The notes under the pieces were generated by a model. That model had not been told where the DNA came from, did not search any database, and saw only the letters and a list, made by a program, of their open reading frames with translations. A program made the position numbers and the translations under genes. Positions 1 through 7,874 of a stretch of DNA of 64,000 bases are shown in pieces (positions within the stretch are counted from its first letter, which is position 1; every line of letters starts with the position of its first letter). The stretch is from Lepisosteus oculatus (lineage: Eukaryota > Chordata > Actinopteri > Semionotiformes > Lepisosteidae): the NCBI RefSeq assembly GCF_040954835.1, contig NW_027167685.1:1-64000 (forward strand), written 5' to 3'.

Positions 1-65
1 GCAGCGTCAGGCCTGGTTAGTACTTGGATGGGAGACTGCCTGGGAATACCAGGTGCTGTAAGCTT
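1..65 (+). rRNA. 5S rRNA gene, 3' part (cut by window start)
   Basis: This is the 3' half of a 5S gene from about nt 56 onward. It contains the conserved box C region (GGTTAGTACTTGGATGGGAG) and the end TGCTGTAAGCTT followed by a T run that serves as the Pol III terminator. It matches the complete gene at 22273-22392 apart from a few substitutions. The 5' half lies outside the window, so it is unknown whether this copy is whole or interrupted like the copy at 7816/14482. Confidence 0.95.
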
Positions 66-678
66 TTGCTCTCCCGGCCAGCAGGGGTCGCCGTTGGTGC
101 CGTAGGCTTTGGGAGGAAAACCTGCAGGATGGAAAGGTGATCTATAGCCTCATCTCTAGAGATGTTTTGTTGCTGTGGCATGTGTGTGACCCATATTCAA
201 AAAAAAAAACCCGTCTGTAAAACGAATATCGAAGCTGCCTCTAAATCTGCAAATGAAGATGAGTCGATAAACCACTCGTTTTTCGTATAACTAGACATAT
301 ATTCATTTGTTACCGATTTCATTCATTGAGCACGGATACAGTAGAGGTACAGCCATTCACTGTTTGACATGTCTGCACTGGTACAGAACCGAGCAATCAG
401 AAAACGGGTGAAACTGTCTTTAGACTCAGCATACAGTACCGAGGCCCCCCATGACCAAATAAAGGCTAACCTCGAAAATCAGCCTAAAGAACGCAGACTA
501 CAGCAAAACGACTGACTTTGAAAAGGGAATGAACGTCCGGAAGGAGTAGTGGAACTAGCTTGAGATGCTTCTCCGGACCCCTAACTAAAAGCCAGCGAGA
601 ACCAGCAGCGGCGTCCACTCCTGTCGAACCGGGATCCTTCCGCAGCCACGCAGCTCGTGGTGTCCTAACCCTCCCGTA
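66..678. other. 5S-U1 intergenic spacer, unit A
   Basis: This spacer lies between the 5S terminator and the U1 3' box and is repeated almost base for base at 14547-15159 and 22395-23005. It holds a run of ten A's near 199-208. The only longer open frame over it runs on into U1 sequence and is not coding. I see no further gene. Confidence 0.8.
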
Positions 679-692
679 TCTGATTTTGGACC
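679..692 (-). promoter_or_regulatory. U1 snRNA 3' box (3'-end formation signal), unit A
   Basis: On the minus strand this reads GGTCCAAAATCAGA. Its core fits the snRNA 3' box consensus AAARNNAGA exactly and starts about 9 nt past the U1 3' end at 701, the usual distance. It directs Integrator-dependent 3'-end formation of Pol II snRNAs. Its presence shows that the split gene next to it descends from a real U1 gene. Confidence 0.75.
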
Positions 693-700
693 AAGCACAT

Positions 701-826
701 CAGGGGAGAGCGCGAACGCAGTCCCCCACTACCAGAAATTATGCAGTCGAGATTCCCACATTTGGGGAATTCGCAGGGGTCAGCACAGCCGGAGTGCAAT
801 GGCCGAGCCTCGCCCTGGGTGAACCG
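701..826 (-). pseudogene. U1 snRNA gene, 3' segment (about nt 38-164), split by LINE, unit A
   Basis: Read on the minus strand, this follows vertebrate U1 from CGGTTCACCCAGGGCGAGG to the CCCCTG end. Seen in order are stem-loop II with the U1A-binding loop ATTGCACTCC, the stem III and AAATGTGGG region, a Sm-site-like AATTTCTGG, and the GGGGGACTGCG stem-loop IV. The first 32 nt of the same gene lie 5.15 kb away at 5977-6008, on the far side of the LINE. The Pol II snRNA signals (3' box here, octamer/SPH at 6218-6249) support descent from a true gene. This copy cannot make U1 while the LINE is present. Confidence 0.92.
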
Positions 827-1034
827 ATTTCGATTCGATTTTTAAGAACTTTATTTTCTTTTCACAAAAAATTACAGGAAATCACAAATCAGAAAGCTTT
901 ACATTAATATACATACTTAAAACAGTATATATGATCACATCTCATTACATTTTGACACGGTAACAGTTACATAGCAACAATTTTCTTTTTTTCTGGTGCA
1001 AATCACATTCTTTATTTAAACATGATAATGTTTT

Positions 1035-4000
1035 TCACAGTTTCTTGAGATATTGACCTATGCTCTCTATTTCCCACAGATTTTCTGCTTCCTCCCTCCC
1101 TTCTCTCCACAGATCTCTGAGGTAATAGTTCTCTCGGGTGATGAACAGGGCCAGGCTACCTGCTGCCTTGACTGGGACCTCGATGCCTTTGAACAGCCCC
1201 ATGTTCCTCACTCTCCACAGGGCGTCTTTCCCACTGTTCACCACGGCCCAGATCCTGTCAAACACGTCAGGAGGAAGTTTGACAGGAGAGATGCCGTATA
1301 TGATGAAAGCAGCGGTCAGGGTAAATTGGGGCGAGAGAGCCTGCAGCCAATCTTCAAACTGTGCCCAGAAGGCCTTAGCAAAAAAGCAGGACCACAGGAG
1401 ATGGGTCACAGTCTCCTCCTCGCCGCAGCCCACCCTAACGCAGCGAGGGCTGGGGGTGAGGCCCCTACGGTACAAGAAAGTTCGTACCGGTAAGCACTGG
1501 TGGACGACACTCCAGGCTAAATCTCTGTGAATGTTGCACAGAAATTTAGAGGATGTGTGTTTCCACACCTTCCTTGTTTGGGCTGATGTTAAAATGCCCA
1601 CAGGGGTCTGCCTATTGTTCTGGGGTGCTACGAAATCTTCCAGTTTTTGGACGCTGACATCTCGGAGGGGAATATGGCCAATTGGGTGAGATCTTAGAAA
1701 ACTTTTAACTGTCCCATAAATTGCAGGGCATGTGTCAGAGAGTGGGACGTCCAGCTTGGGTCTGACACCCCACACTCTGAACACCTCCCTACCTACCCAG
1801 AGCCTGGAAAAATAAGTCCAGGTACGCGCTGCAGGTGCTGTTGCAAAGCCTCTCAGCACAGAGGCCAGGAAAATGCACAGCAGCTTCGTAGCAATATCTG
1901 GGACAGACTTCCCCCCTGAGGGTAGCGGCCTGTACATTATTTCCCTTCTGAGTCTTTCCTGCTTCCCACCCCATAGAAATTGAAACATCAATCTCCTCAG
2001 CACCGCCGCAACACGGTGTGGGATTGGGAAGGTAGAAGCCAGAAAATTCAAGACAGGCAAGAGCTCGGCTTTGATGACCAGCACCTTCCCTGTCATGGTG
2101 AGGTCTCGGTCCTTCCATTGCATCAGTTTTTTGTTTAAGATTGGCAATTTGTTCTGCCAATTTACTGTTCCCATCTCTTCTCCAAAATACACCCCCAGGA
2201 CCTTAATTCTCTTCTCTTGCAGCCTGAGATCATGTCCTTCTTTTGGCTCCCTCCAGTTCTGATAAAAAATCTCACTCTTAGATGTGTTAATTTTTGCGGA
2301 GGAAGCCAAAGAGAACCGATCACAGCACTGCAGAGCTCTGCTAATTGAGGCATTGTCAGAGAGGAGCAGGGTGACGTCATCCATGTATAGAGATGTCTTT
2401 ACCTCTCCTCCCCCACTTCCAGGCACTGGTATCCCATTAATGGCCTGATCCTGGCGCAAGGCACAGGCTAAGGGCTCCATAGCCAAAACGAATAACAAGG
2501 GGGATAATGGGCAGCCCTGCCTCACCCCTGAACAGACTTCAAAGGTGCGTGATCTATTGCCATTAACCATGACTCTGCTGTTGCTACCTGTGTACAGCAG
2601 GTTAATCCACTTTCTCATGATGGGGCCAAACTTCATGTGCTCAAGTACCGATGTTAAGTACTGCCGGTTTAGGCGGTCAAAGGCCTTTTCTAGGTCTACA
2701 CCTAAAATGCACAGAGGGAGGGAGCGATCCTCAGAGTACAGACAGACATCCCTCAACAAGGCCAGGTTGTCGCTCATCAGGCGTCCTGCTATCCCACAAG
2801 TCTGTTCTTTCCCTACCAGTGAGGCCACTACATTTTGTAGGCGCAGGAAAAGGGCTTTGGACAGGATCTTAGTGTCCACGCCTAACAGGCTGAGGGGTCT
2901 CCAGTTCTTTATGTCATTTTTTGCTCCTTTCTTAAACAAGAGAGAGATAGTGCCTTCTCTTAAGGAGTCAGGCAGCAATTCTGTCTTGTAGCTTTCCTCG
3001 AATAGGAGCAGTAGCGGATCCTGAAGCAGATCCCAAAAGGTGCAATAAAATTCTTTAGGGAGCCCGTCAGCACCCGGAGTTTTCCCCTTCTGTAAGCTCT
3101 CCATAGCCTGTCTCAGCTCTTCTACTGTCAAATCCCTCTCAAGTACTTCCCTATCTTCTTCACTCAAAATGTTTTCTAGCTTTGAGGTAAAAAAATGAAT
3201 ATCTTCATCCTTTACCTCTGTAGAGCTGTACAGTCTTGAGTAGAAGGCCTCGGTGCAGGAGAGGATAGCACTCGGCTCTGTTCTCTCTCGTCCCTCCTCA
3301 TCAACTACACTTTCCATGACAGTCTTGGAGCCTACCACTTTCCTGAAAAAGAAGCGAGTACACTTCTCATTTTCTTCCAAGAACTGCACTCTGCTTCTTA
3401 ACAGCACTCCTCGACTACTTTCTTCGGCTATGCTCCGGATGTCCTTTTTTAAAAGGGCGATATCCTCGAGCACATCGAAGCCACTGTGCAGCATCGTGTA
3501 GAGACGCTGCAGCTGCCTCTGTTTCCTGGCTAGCACTCCTCTCCGTCTGGCAGCAGCCTTCCTTCCCTCAGCCATGAAAAAGGCCTTTGTCCTCACCTTC
3601 ACCTCCTCCCACCACTCTCCTACTGACCCGTACAGACACTGCAAGGACAGCCACTGTGATAGTTTCTCCTTGTAGCGGGATACTACCCCCTCGTTCTCTA
3701 GCAGCTTTGTGTTGAGTTTCCAGAGGCCTGGGCCAAAGACAGTCCCGCCCTGGAGTTCCACTCTACACCCTAAAGCCTGATGATCTGAGAAGAAGACAGG
3801 CTGAAGAGTGACCCCAACAACTTTCACTCTCTCTGAGACAAAGCAATAGTCAATTCTGGAGCTGCTATTCCTCCCTGACCATGTATATCCTGCTGTTGTG
3901 GGATATATACATCTATATGTGTCTGAGAGTTTAAAGTCTTGAACTAAGTTTTGCAGGGCCAGTGAGCTGGAATCCAATTTTATCGGCGAGCTAGACTGCC

Positions 4001-4493
4001 TGTCTGTGTGCTCTAAGATACAATTAAAATCCCCTCCCACTATCACGTCTGTGCTGCATAACAATAGGGGGGAGAGTGCCTTGAGTAGCTCCACCCTTCC
4101 TCCTACGTCAGTAGGGCAATACACATTGATTAGCCGCAGGTTAACGGTCCCCCATTCCACATCCACACACAGCAACCTGCCATCTATGACCCTCTGAATA
4201 CTTTTCAATTTGAATGCCCATCCTTTGAAAAGAATGGCCACGCCAGAGGCTCTGTTGTTATTGTCCCCTGACCAAACAGAAGGCCCTTTATCCCACCTAT
4301 CTTCAAAACTTTTATACCTCTCTTGATAGGCTAAAGCACACTCCTGCAACATCAACACATCTCCCTCTCTCTGCTGGAGGTAATCAAAGACAGACTGGCA
4401 TTTAACTCTGTCATTGATACCTCTTGTGTTAAGAGAAATTATGTTAAGAGCCATATTACATAAGAAAGTGGAACCAGTCTTTACAAAACACAT
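1035..4493 (-). CDS. LINE ORF2 protein: AP endonuclease plus reverse transcriptase, copy A
   Basis: This open frame of 1152 codons encodes the enzyme that would nick the target and prime reverse transcription there. The N-terminal endonuclease shows LNTRGI (about residue 21), QECA (50), GDFNCIL (154), SRIDY (212) and SDHQALG (236), which match the catalytic Asn, Glu, Asp and His motifs of AP-like LINE nucleases. The reverse transcriptase shows NWRPLSLL (530), LGVDLEKAFDRLN (597), GVRQGCPLSPLL (656) and YMDD (703). A C-terminal Cys/His cluster (CVRVGCGEEETVTHLLWSC, near 1050) resembles the L1/Tx1 zinc-binding tail. The ATG at 4491-4493 overlaps the ORF1 stop by 13 nt. A second ATG at 4454, just before the endonuclease domain, has a good context. 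The frame looks intact. Confidence 0.95.
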   Translation of the reverse strand: MCFVKTGSTFLCNMALNIISLNTRGINDRVKCQSVFDYLQQREGDVLMLQECALAYQERYKSFEDRWDKGPSVWSGDNNNRASGVAILFKGWAFKLKSIQRVIDGRLLCVDVEWGTVNLRLINVYCPTDVGGRVELLKALSPLLLCSTDVIVGGDFNCILEHTDRQSSSPIKLDSSSLALQNLVQDFKLSDTYRCIYPTTAGYTWSGRNSSSRIDYCFVSERVKVVGVTLQPVFFSDHQALGCRVELQGGTVFGPGLWKLNTKLLENEGVVSRYKEKLSQWLSLQCLYGSVGEWWEEVKVRTKAFFMAEGRKAAARRRGVLARKQRQLQRLYTMLHSGFDVLEDIALLKKDIRSIAEESSRGVLLRSRVQFLEENEKCTRFFFRKVVGSKTVMESVVDEEGRERTEPSAILSCTEAFYSRLYSSTEVKDEDIHFFTSKLENILSEEDREVLERDLTVEELRQAMESLQKGKTPGADGLPKEFYCTFWDLLQDPLLLLFEESYKTELLPDSLREGTISLLFKKGAKNDIKNWRPLSLLGVDTKILSKALFLRLQNVVASLVGKEQTCGIAGRLMSDNLALLRDVCLYSEDRSLPLCILGVDLEKAFDRLNRQYLTSVLEHMKFGPIMRKWINLLYTGSNSRVMVNGNRSRTFEVCSGVRQGCPLSPLLFVLAMEPLACALRQDQAINGIPVPGSGGGEVKTSLYMDDVTLLLSDNASISRALQCCDRFSLASSAKINTSKSEIFYQNWREPKEGHDLRLQEKRIKVLGVYFGEEMGTVNWQNKLPILNKKLMQWKDRDLTMTGKVLVIKAELLPVLNFLASTFPIPHRVAAVLRRLMFQFLWGGKQERLRREIMYRPLPSGGKSVPDIATKLLCIFLASVLRGFATAPAARTWTYFSRLWVGREVFRVWGVRPKLDVPLSDTCPAIYGTVKSFLRSHPIGHIPLRDVSVQKLEDFVAPQNNRQTPVGILTSAQTRKVWKHTSSKFLCNIHRDLAWSVVHQCLPVRTFLYRRGLTPSPRCVRVGCGEEETVTHLLWSCFFAKAFWAQFEDWLQALSPQFTLTAAFIIYGISPVKLPPDVFDRIWAVVNSGKDALWRVRNMGLFKGIEVPVKAAGSLALFITRENYYLRDLWREGREEAENLWEIESIGQYLKKL

Positions 4494-5908
4494 TTCTCTT
4501 CGGTCTCACCTGTTACCTTTTTCTTTTTCTTTTTCTTCTTACCAATTTCCTGCCAGCCATCCTCTGAATGAGCCTTCATCAGGGTGGCAGCAGTAAAAGC
4601 GTTCACAGAGTCCATTTCAAGGAAGGGGGTAGAGGGAGGGGTGGAGAGGTTCCAGCTGTCCCCATCGCCATGCTCTCCTTCCTCCTCGCTCGGGGAGAAA
4701 ACAGAGTCATTTTTTCTTTTCCTCAAGTCCAGCTCCTGGGAGCACTGAGGGGAAAGGGGTGCAGCCGATGCACCAGTCTCCTCTTCCCCCTCACCCACCA
4801 GCTGCTGCAGATCCTCCGTGATGGACTGGATGGAGGAGAGGAGGGCATCTGTAGCACTTGCAGAGTCTGAGAAAAGCAGCTCCGCTGAATCCTGGGTATC
4901 CTCGCTGGACCCGCTCCACCGGGGGGCCCCACACTGGCCCTCGTTCTGAGGAGCAGGAGTGGGGGAGGGGTCCTCGCTGTTCTCGGGGGTTTTCAAACCC
5001 TCGTGCTTGTCTGGTGCAGTCTGCGGTTGTGGGGGCGTAGTGGATTTCTCTTCCACCAGCCCCGGAGCCACAGCGGGACTGATCCTGGCTGGAGGCTGAG
5101 AGTCTTTGTCCAACAAGGGTTCTTTGTTTGACTTGTTGTTTGCTTTGGATTTTCGGGCTGGTTTGGCTGAAACAAGCACTGCCTCATCCTTTCTCATTTT
5201 GAGTTTATTGGCGTAGGCGTGAGGGCAGTTCTTAAAAACGTGTCCTTCCGAGCCACATAAATTGCACTTTGGCAGCATTGAACAGTCAGAGGCTAAATGT
5301 CCCTGTTTGCCACAGGTCTTGCAGCATTTCACAGTGCAGGACGATGCCAGGTGTCCCACAGCACCACAGCGCCGACACACCTTTGGTTGTCCCACATAAA
5401 ACACATAGCCATTGCAGGCGCCCAGCCGGATTGTAGAGGGCAGGTGCCTTAAGCCTCCATTTACGCTGTCCGGTAGCAAGCGAACCTCGAATTTCCTTGC
5501 TCCTGTTTTTATACCATCAACATCTCTAACCTCAGTTCCATGGTGGACGGTGCAGTACTGGTTAAGCCAGGTGTGAATGTCCTCCGTCTTTGCCAGTTCC
5601 GAGAACATAACAACATGCACCGTTTTCCTCTCTCTCTGTGTCAGAGGCTGCAAGTTGATCTTCTCAAGTGCAGGAACTTTGCCTCTTTTTGCCTCAAACA
5701 CATCCACGCATTGTTCAAACAGAGGATAGGTAGCAAATACAACCTCAAATGCTTTCTGACCTGGGAGAGCGAAGATGAAATCCAAGTGCCGAGGTTCAAA
5801 GCCAAGTTCCTTCTGTAACACTTTTCTGCTGAACTGCATACGATCCATGAAGAGGTCATCCAAGAGCTCAAAACGTACAGCATTCTTACGGGATCCAAAG
5901 GTTGCCAT
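4481..5908 (-). CDS. LINE ORF1 protein: nucleic-acid-binding, three CCHC zinc knuckles, copy A
   Basis: This is the RNA-binding, particle-forming partner of ORF2 typical of Tx1/L1-like LINEs. The first in-frame ATG is at 5908 (context GAAATGG), giving about 475 residues; the frame stays open upstream but has no ATG. The N-terminal half may fold as an RRM-like module, which is inference. Three knuckles follow: CRRCGAVGHLASSC, CKTCGKQGHLASDC and CNLCGSEGHVFKNC. The C-terminal third is low complexity (Ser/Pro/Glu rich) and ends with a run of lysines before VTGETEEKCVL. It ends in an 11-13-nt overlap with ORF2. Compared with copy B only a couple of residues differ. Confidence 0.92.
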   Translation of the reverse strand: MATFGSRKNAVRFELLDDLFMDRMQFSRKVLQKELGFEPRHLDFIFALPGQKAFEVVFATYPLFEQCVDVFEAKRGKVPALEKINLQPLTQRERKTVHVVMFSELAKTEDIHTWLNQYCTVHHGTEVRDVDGIKTGARKFEVRLLPDSVNGGLRHLPSTIRLGACNGYVFYVGQPKVCRRCGAVGHLASSCTVKCCKTCGKQGHLASDCSMLPKCNLCGSEGHVFKNCPHAYANKLKMRKDEAVLVSAKPARKSKANNKSNKEPLLDKDSQPPARISPAVAPGLVEEKSTTPPQPQTAPDKHEGLKTPENSEDPSPTPAPQNEGQCGAPRWSGSSEDTQDSAELLFSDSASATDALLSSIQSITEDLQQLVGEGEEETGASAAPLSPQCSQELDLRKRKNDSVFSPSEEEGEHGDGDSWNLSTPPSTPFLEMDSVNAFTAATLMKAHSEDGWQEIGKKKKKKKKVTGETEEKCVL

Positions 5909-5976
5909 TTCAAAAACCGCAAATCGAACACTGCTTCCAACAAAAGAAAAACAATCCAACTACTCCACCTACAGGC

Positions 5977-6008
5977 TGATCAAGGTATCTCCCCTGCCAG
6001 GTAAGTAT
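5977..6008 (-). pseudogene. U1 snRNA gene, 5' segment (nt 1-32), unit A
   Basis: On the minus strand it begins ATACTTACCTGGCAGGGGAG and runs through GATACCTTGATCA, which is U1 nt 1-32 with one substitution. ACTTACCT is the part of U1 that pairs with 5' splice sites. LINE sequence begins directly after nt 32. The U1 cap site would be position 6008, so a transcript from the U1 promoter would carry this 32-nt U1 head followed by the LINE. Confidence 0.92.
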
Positions 6009-6217
6009 GAGTTAAACAGGCCCCTGCAAGCGGCCCGCACCCACAGCACAAATCGCGCAGCCTAGGCCACCTCCTCGCCCCGCACGCCACCGCCTCCTGC
6101 TGGGCCCACTCTTTCACACACTCACACGCCACACTAACACTCAAAAGTGTGGGCAAAACGAGAAAACGAGCGCGCCGTTTCCTACACATCTGCAGTCGCC
6201 GTTGCGCATTCGCAGCA

Positions 6218-6249
6218 TGTCCCGGGATGCAATTCGGCCTCATTTGCAT
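6218..6249 (-). promoter_or_regulatory. U1 distal sequence element: SPH/ZNF143-like site plus octamer, unit A
   Basis: A perfect octamer ATTTGCAT (6242-6249) lies about 235 bp upstream of U1 nt 1, where vertebrate snRNA enhancers sit. Next to it, TCCCGGGATGCAATTC (about 6220-6235) resembles the SPH/Staf site bound by ZNF143. Octamer plus SPH is the standard make-up of an snRNA distal sequence element bound by Oct-1 and ZNF143. I could not pick out a convincing proximal element near -55. Confidence 0.7.
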
Positions 6250-6914
6250 AACTCCAGACCGGCAGATCGCCACGCAAGCTCGCGACGTGCGCCTGCCACA
6301 CACCGAACAAACCTTTTCAGCAATTTCCAAAAAACGGGCCTGCTCGCCTGCCCACAAGGCTCCGTCTCTTACCTGCTCTCCAGAGCCTGCTGCCTTCTGT
6401 GCTTTTCTCTCGGCACCGCTGCAGTGCACACAACTCCTGCAGCGGGAGGGGGGGAGAAAGTTCCCACGCTCCGCCGCAGGGAAGGCTCGCTCCGTGCGCA
6501 CACGTCCTTTCGATGCCAGTCCAACAAGTGCTCCGCATTAGCTGCGTCGGGGCTCCGGCGTGTCGCACCTCACCTCACCTCGCACTGCCCCCTCCTTGAA
6601 TGTCTGCCGCTGGGCATGCCCCGCTCTCCTCCGCCTTATCTTATCGCGTGTGAGCACCGACAATGGCCACAATGCCGGGGAATGGCACCTGTAAAGTGTT
6701 AATTGGGGCACAGGAACAGCCCGTCTCGTCTCGGGGGGGCCGGCTTCAGAGACAATACAGCAAACACAGCGGGGCGGGGGAAGAAGACGACACCACACAT
6801 GCGGGTACATTCAGCTCCGGCGGGAACGAGACATTTGTCGGTCTTTTCAAGTGCCGAGAGCCGAGCAATCCTTCACTTGTATCGTTTCTCCCCGGTGACT
6901 AGATCTGGCCCTGC
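6250..6914. other. GC-rich spacer between U1 enhancer and 5S-SINE, unit A
   Basis: This GC- and CpG-rich spacer contains several long overlapping open frames on both strands. None has a recognised domain, and the same frames recur in unit B only because the units are near copies. I see no gene. Confidence 0.6.
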
Positions 6915-7300
6915 GACTCTCGACTGGGCTCACCCCCGGGGCAGCCCAGCAGGTGTGAGCCTGGCCGGCACCCGGATGGGAGATTCCACCCCGGAAAAGC
7001 TCCGGTTGCTGCTGCTCCTGCAAGAGGTGTGACTGGGACCAGTAGGGAGCGCTCACCCTGCGGGCTGTGTGGCTCTCTTACGCCCCAGCCTCCTGATGGC
7101 GACACTCTGCTGCACAAACAGGCGCCGTCCTTCGGGGGAGGCGTCAAACCGAGGTCCCGACCCTCCTTGGCCATTAGACTACCCCAGGGCGTCTCTCAAA
7201 AAGAGACGCCGGGGGTGTCCCTCTGGTGTTAGTGCTCCCCTTTACCCATCAGTCGGGGTCTCCTCCTAATCCCCGTCTCACCTGTAACAATCAATGACGA
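6915..7300 (+). repeat. 5S-derived SINE (SINE3-like) fragment, unit A
   Basis: The head resembles the 3' half of 5S rRNA (AGCAGGTGTGAGCCTGG and CACCCGGATGGGAGATTCC). The body matches the common fish 5S-SINE in order: GGTTGCTGCTG, AAGAGGTGTGACTGGGACCAG, GGGAGCGCTCACCCTG, GGCGCCGTCCTTCGG, AAACCGAGGTCCCGACCCTC, CCCAGGGCGTCTCTC and TCCTCCTAATCCCC. The 3' tail of the family is not seen, so it is truncated or decayed. The assignment rests on memory of the family consensus, not on a search. Confidence 0.75.
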
Positions 7301-7815
7301 GGCCCCCCTGTCCGTGAGATTTAGTACTCGCGCAAGAGACCGGGGGCAGAGCGCGAACGCGGTCCCCCGCCCCCCACAAAGTGCGCGCTCCGGGTTCCCT
7401 CTCGGGGCCCTGCAACACAGCGGAAGGGCAGCGAGAAGGAGCCTCTTGCTCTGACGCCGCAAGGCCACAAAAGGGTGGAGGCGCCGCGCGCCCGGCCGAC
7501 GTGTTGGACCGGTGCGCTTTACGTGCTGAAATAAACACGCGAAAGCCCCGAAATGTTTCCAGAGTGCTGTGCACTGGAGGTTTTTGTCTGGTGAAGACTT
7601 GCCTGGTGCTCCTCCGTGCAGATTGTTTGTCCTCCTCCAGTGCGGGACGTGCCAACACAAGGGAGCGCATTCGCCAACATCCAGGCACGCAATGCGATTT
7701 GGAAAGCAGCTCCTTTCCAAAGAGTGGCACACGAACGATCCTTCAGTCCCGCTCGGGGGGCACGGAACCCCCGCCACACACAGCTTCAAGTAGCGAGTCA
7801 GGCGCCGGGGCTTTC
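7301..7815. other. Spacer upstream of 5S, unit A
   Basis: This spacer runs between the SINE and the 5S start. It is GC-rich with long chance open frames and has no recognised gene. It is near-identical to about 21758-22272. There is no clear TATA-like element close upstream of the 5S start. Confidence 0.6.
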
Positions 7816-7874
7816 GCTTATGGCCACACCACCCTGAACACGCCCGATCTCGTCTGATCTCGGAAGCTAAGCAG
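7816..7874 (+). pseudogene. 5S rRNA gene, 5' half, interrupted by an LTR element
   Basis: This is 5S nt 1-59, from GCTTATGGCCACACC to AAGCTAAGCAG. The gene resumes at 14482 after the 6.6-kb retroelement. GCAG is present on both sides as the 4-bp target duplication. The break lies inside the transcribed region, at the start of the internal control region. Apart from the interruption the sequence is close to the intact gene at 22273. Confidence 0.95.

Larger units (their letters stand above)
827..5976 (-). mobile_element. Tx1-like (L1-superfamily) LINE inserted in U1 snRNA, copy A
   Basis: This is a full-length two-ORF non-LTR retrotransposon of about 5.15 kb in the same sense as the U1 gene it splits. 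From the 5' end it has a 68-nt leader (5909-5976), ORF1 with three CCHC knuckles, an overlapping ORF2 with AP-like endonuclease and reverse transcriptase, a 3' UTR of about 200 bp with AATAAA (minus strand, 850-855), and a short AATCG-type tail at the U1 junction. It lies between U1 nt 32 and about nt 38, inside stem-loop I. Tx1-clade LINEs are known to choose small-RNA genes (Keno in U2, Mutsu in 5S, Dewa in tRNA), so the site is probably chosen by its endonuclease. Copy B at 15308-20452 is nearly identical. No disabling change was seen in either ORF. Confidence 0.93.

Noticed and set aside
560-907. Open frame of 115 codons on the + strand, repeated at 15041
   Set aside because: It runs across the spacer and the antisense of U1, and recurs only because the units are near copies. 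No domain.
1053-3501. Several + strand frames of 60-148 codons over LINE ORF2
   Set aside because: Antisense shadows of the reverse transcriptase frame, repeated in copy B with it.
6008-6085. Possible U1 proximal sequence element near -55
   Set aside because: No stretch close to the vertebrate consensus could be recognised, so none is listed.
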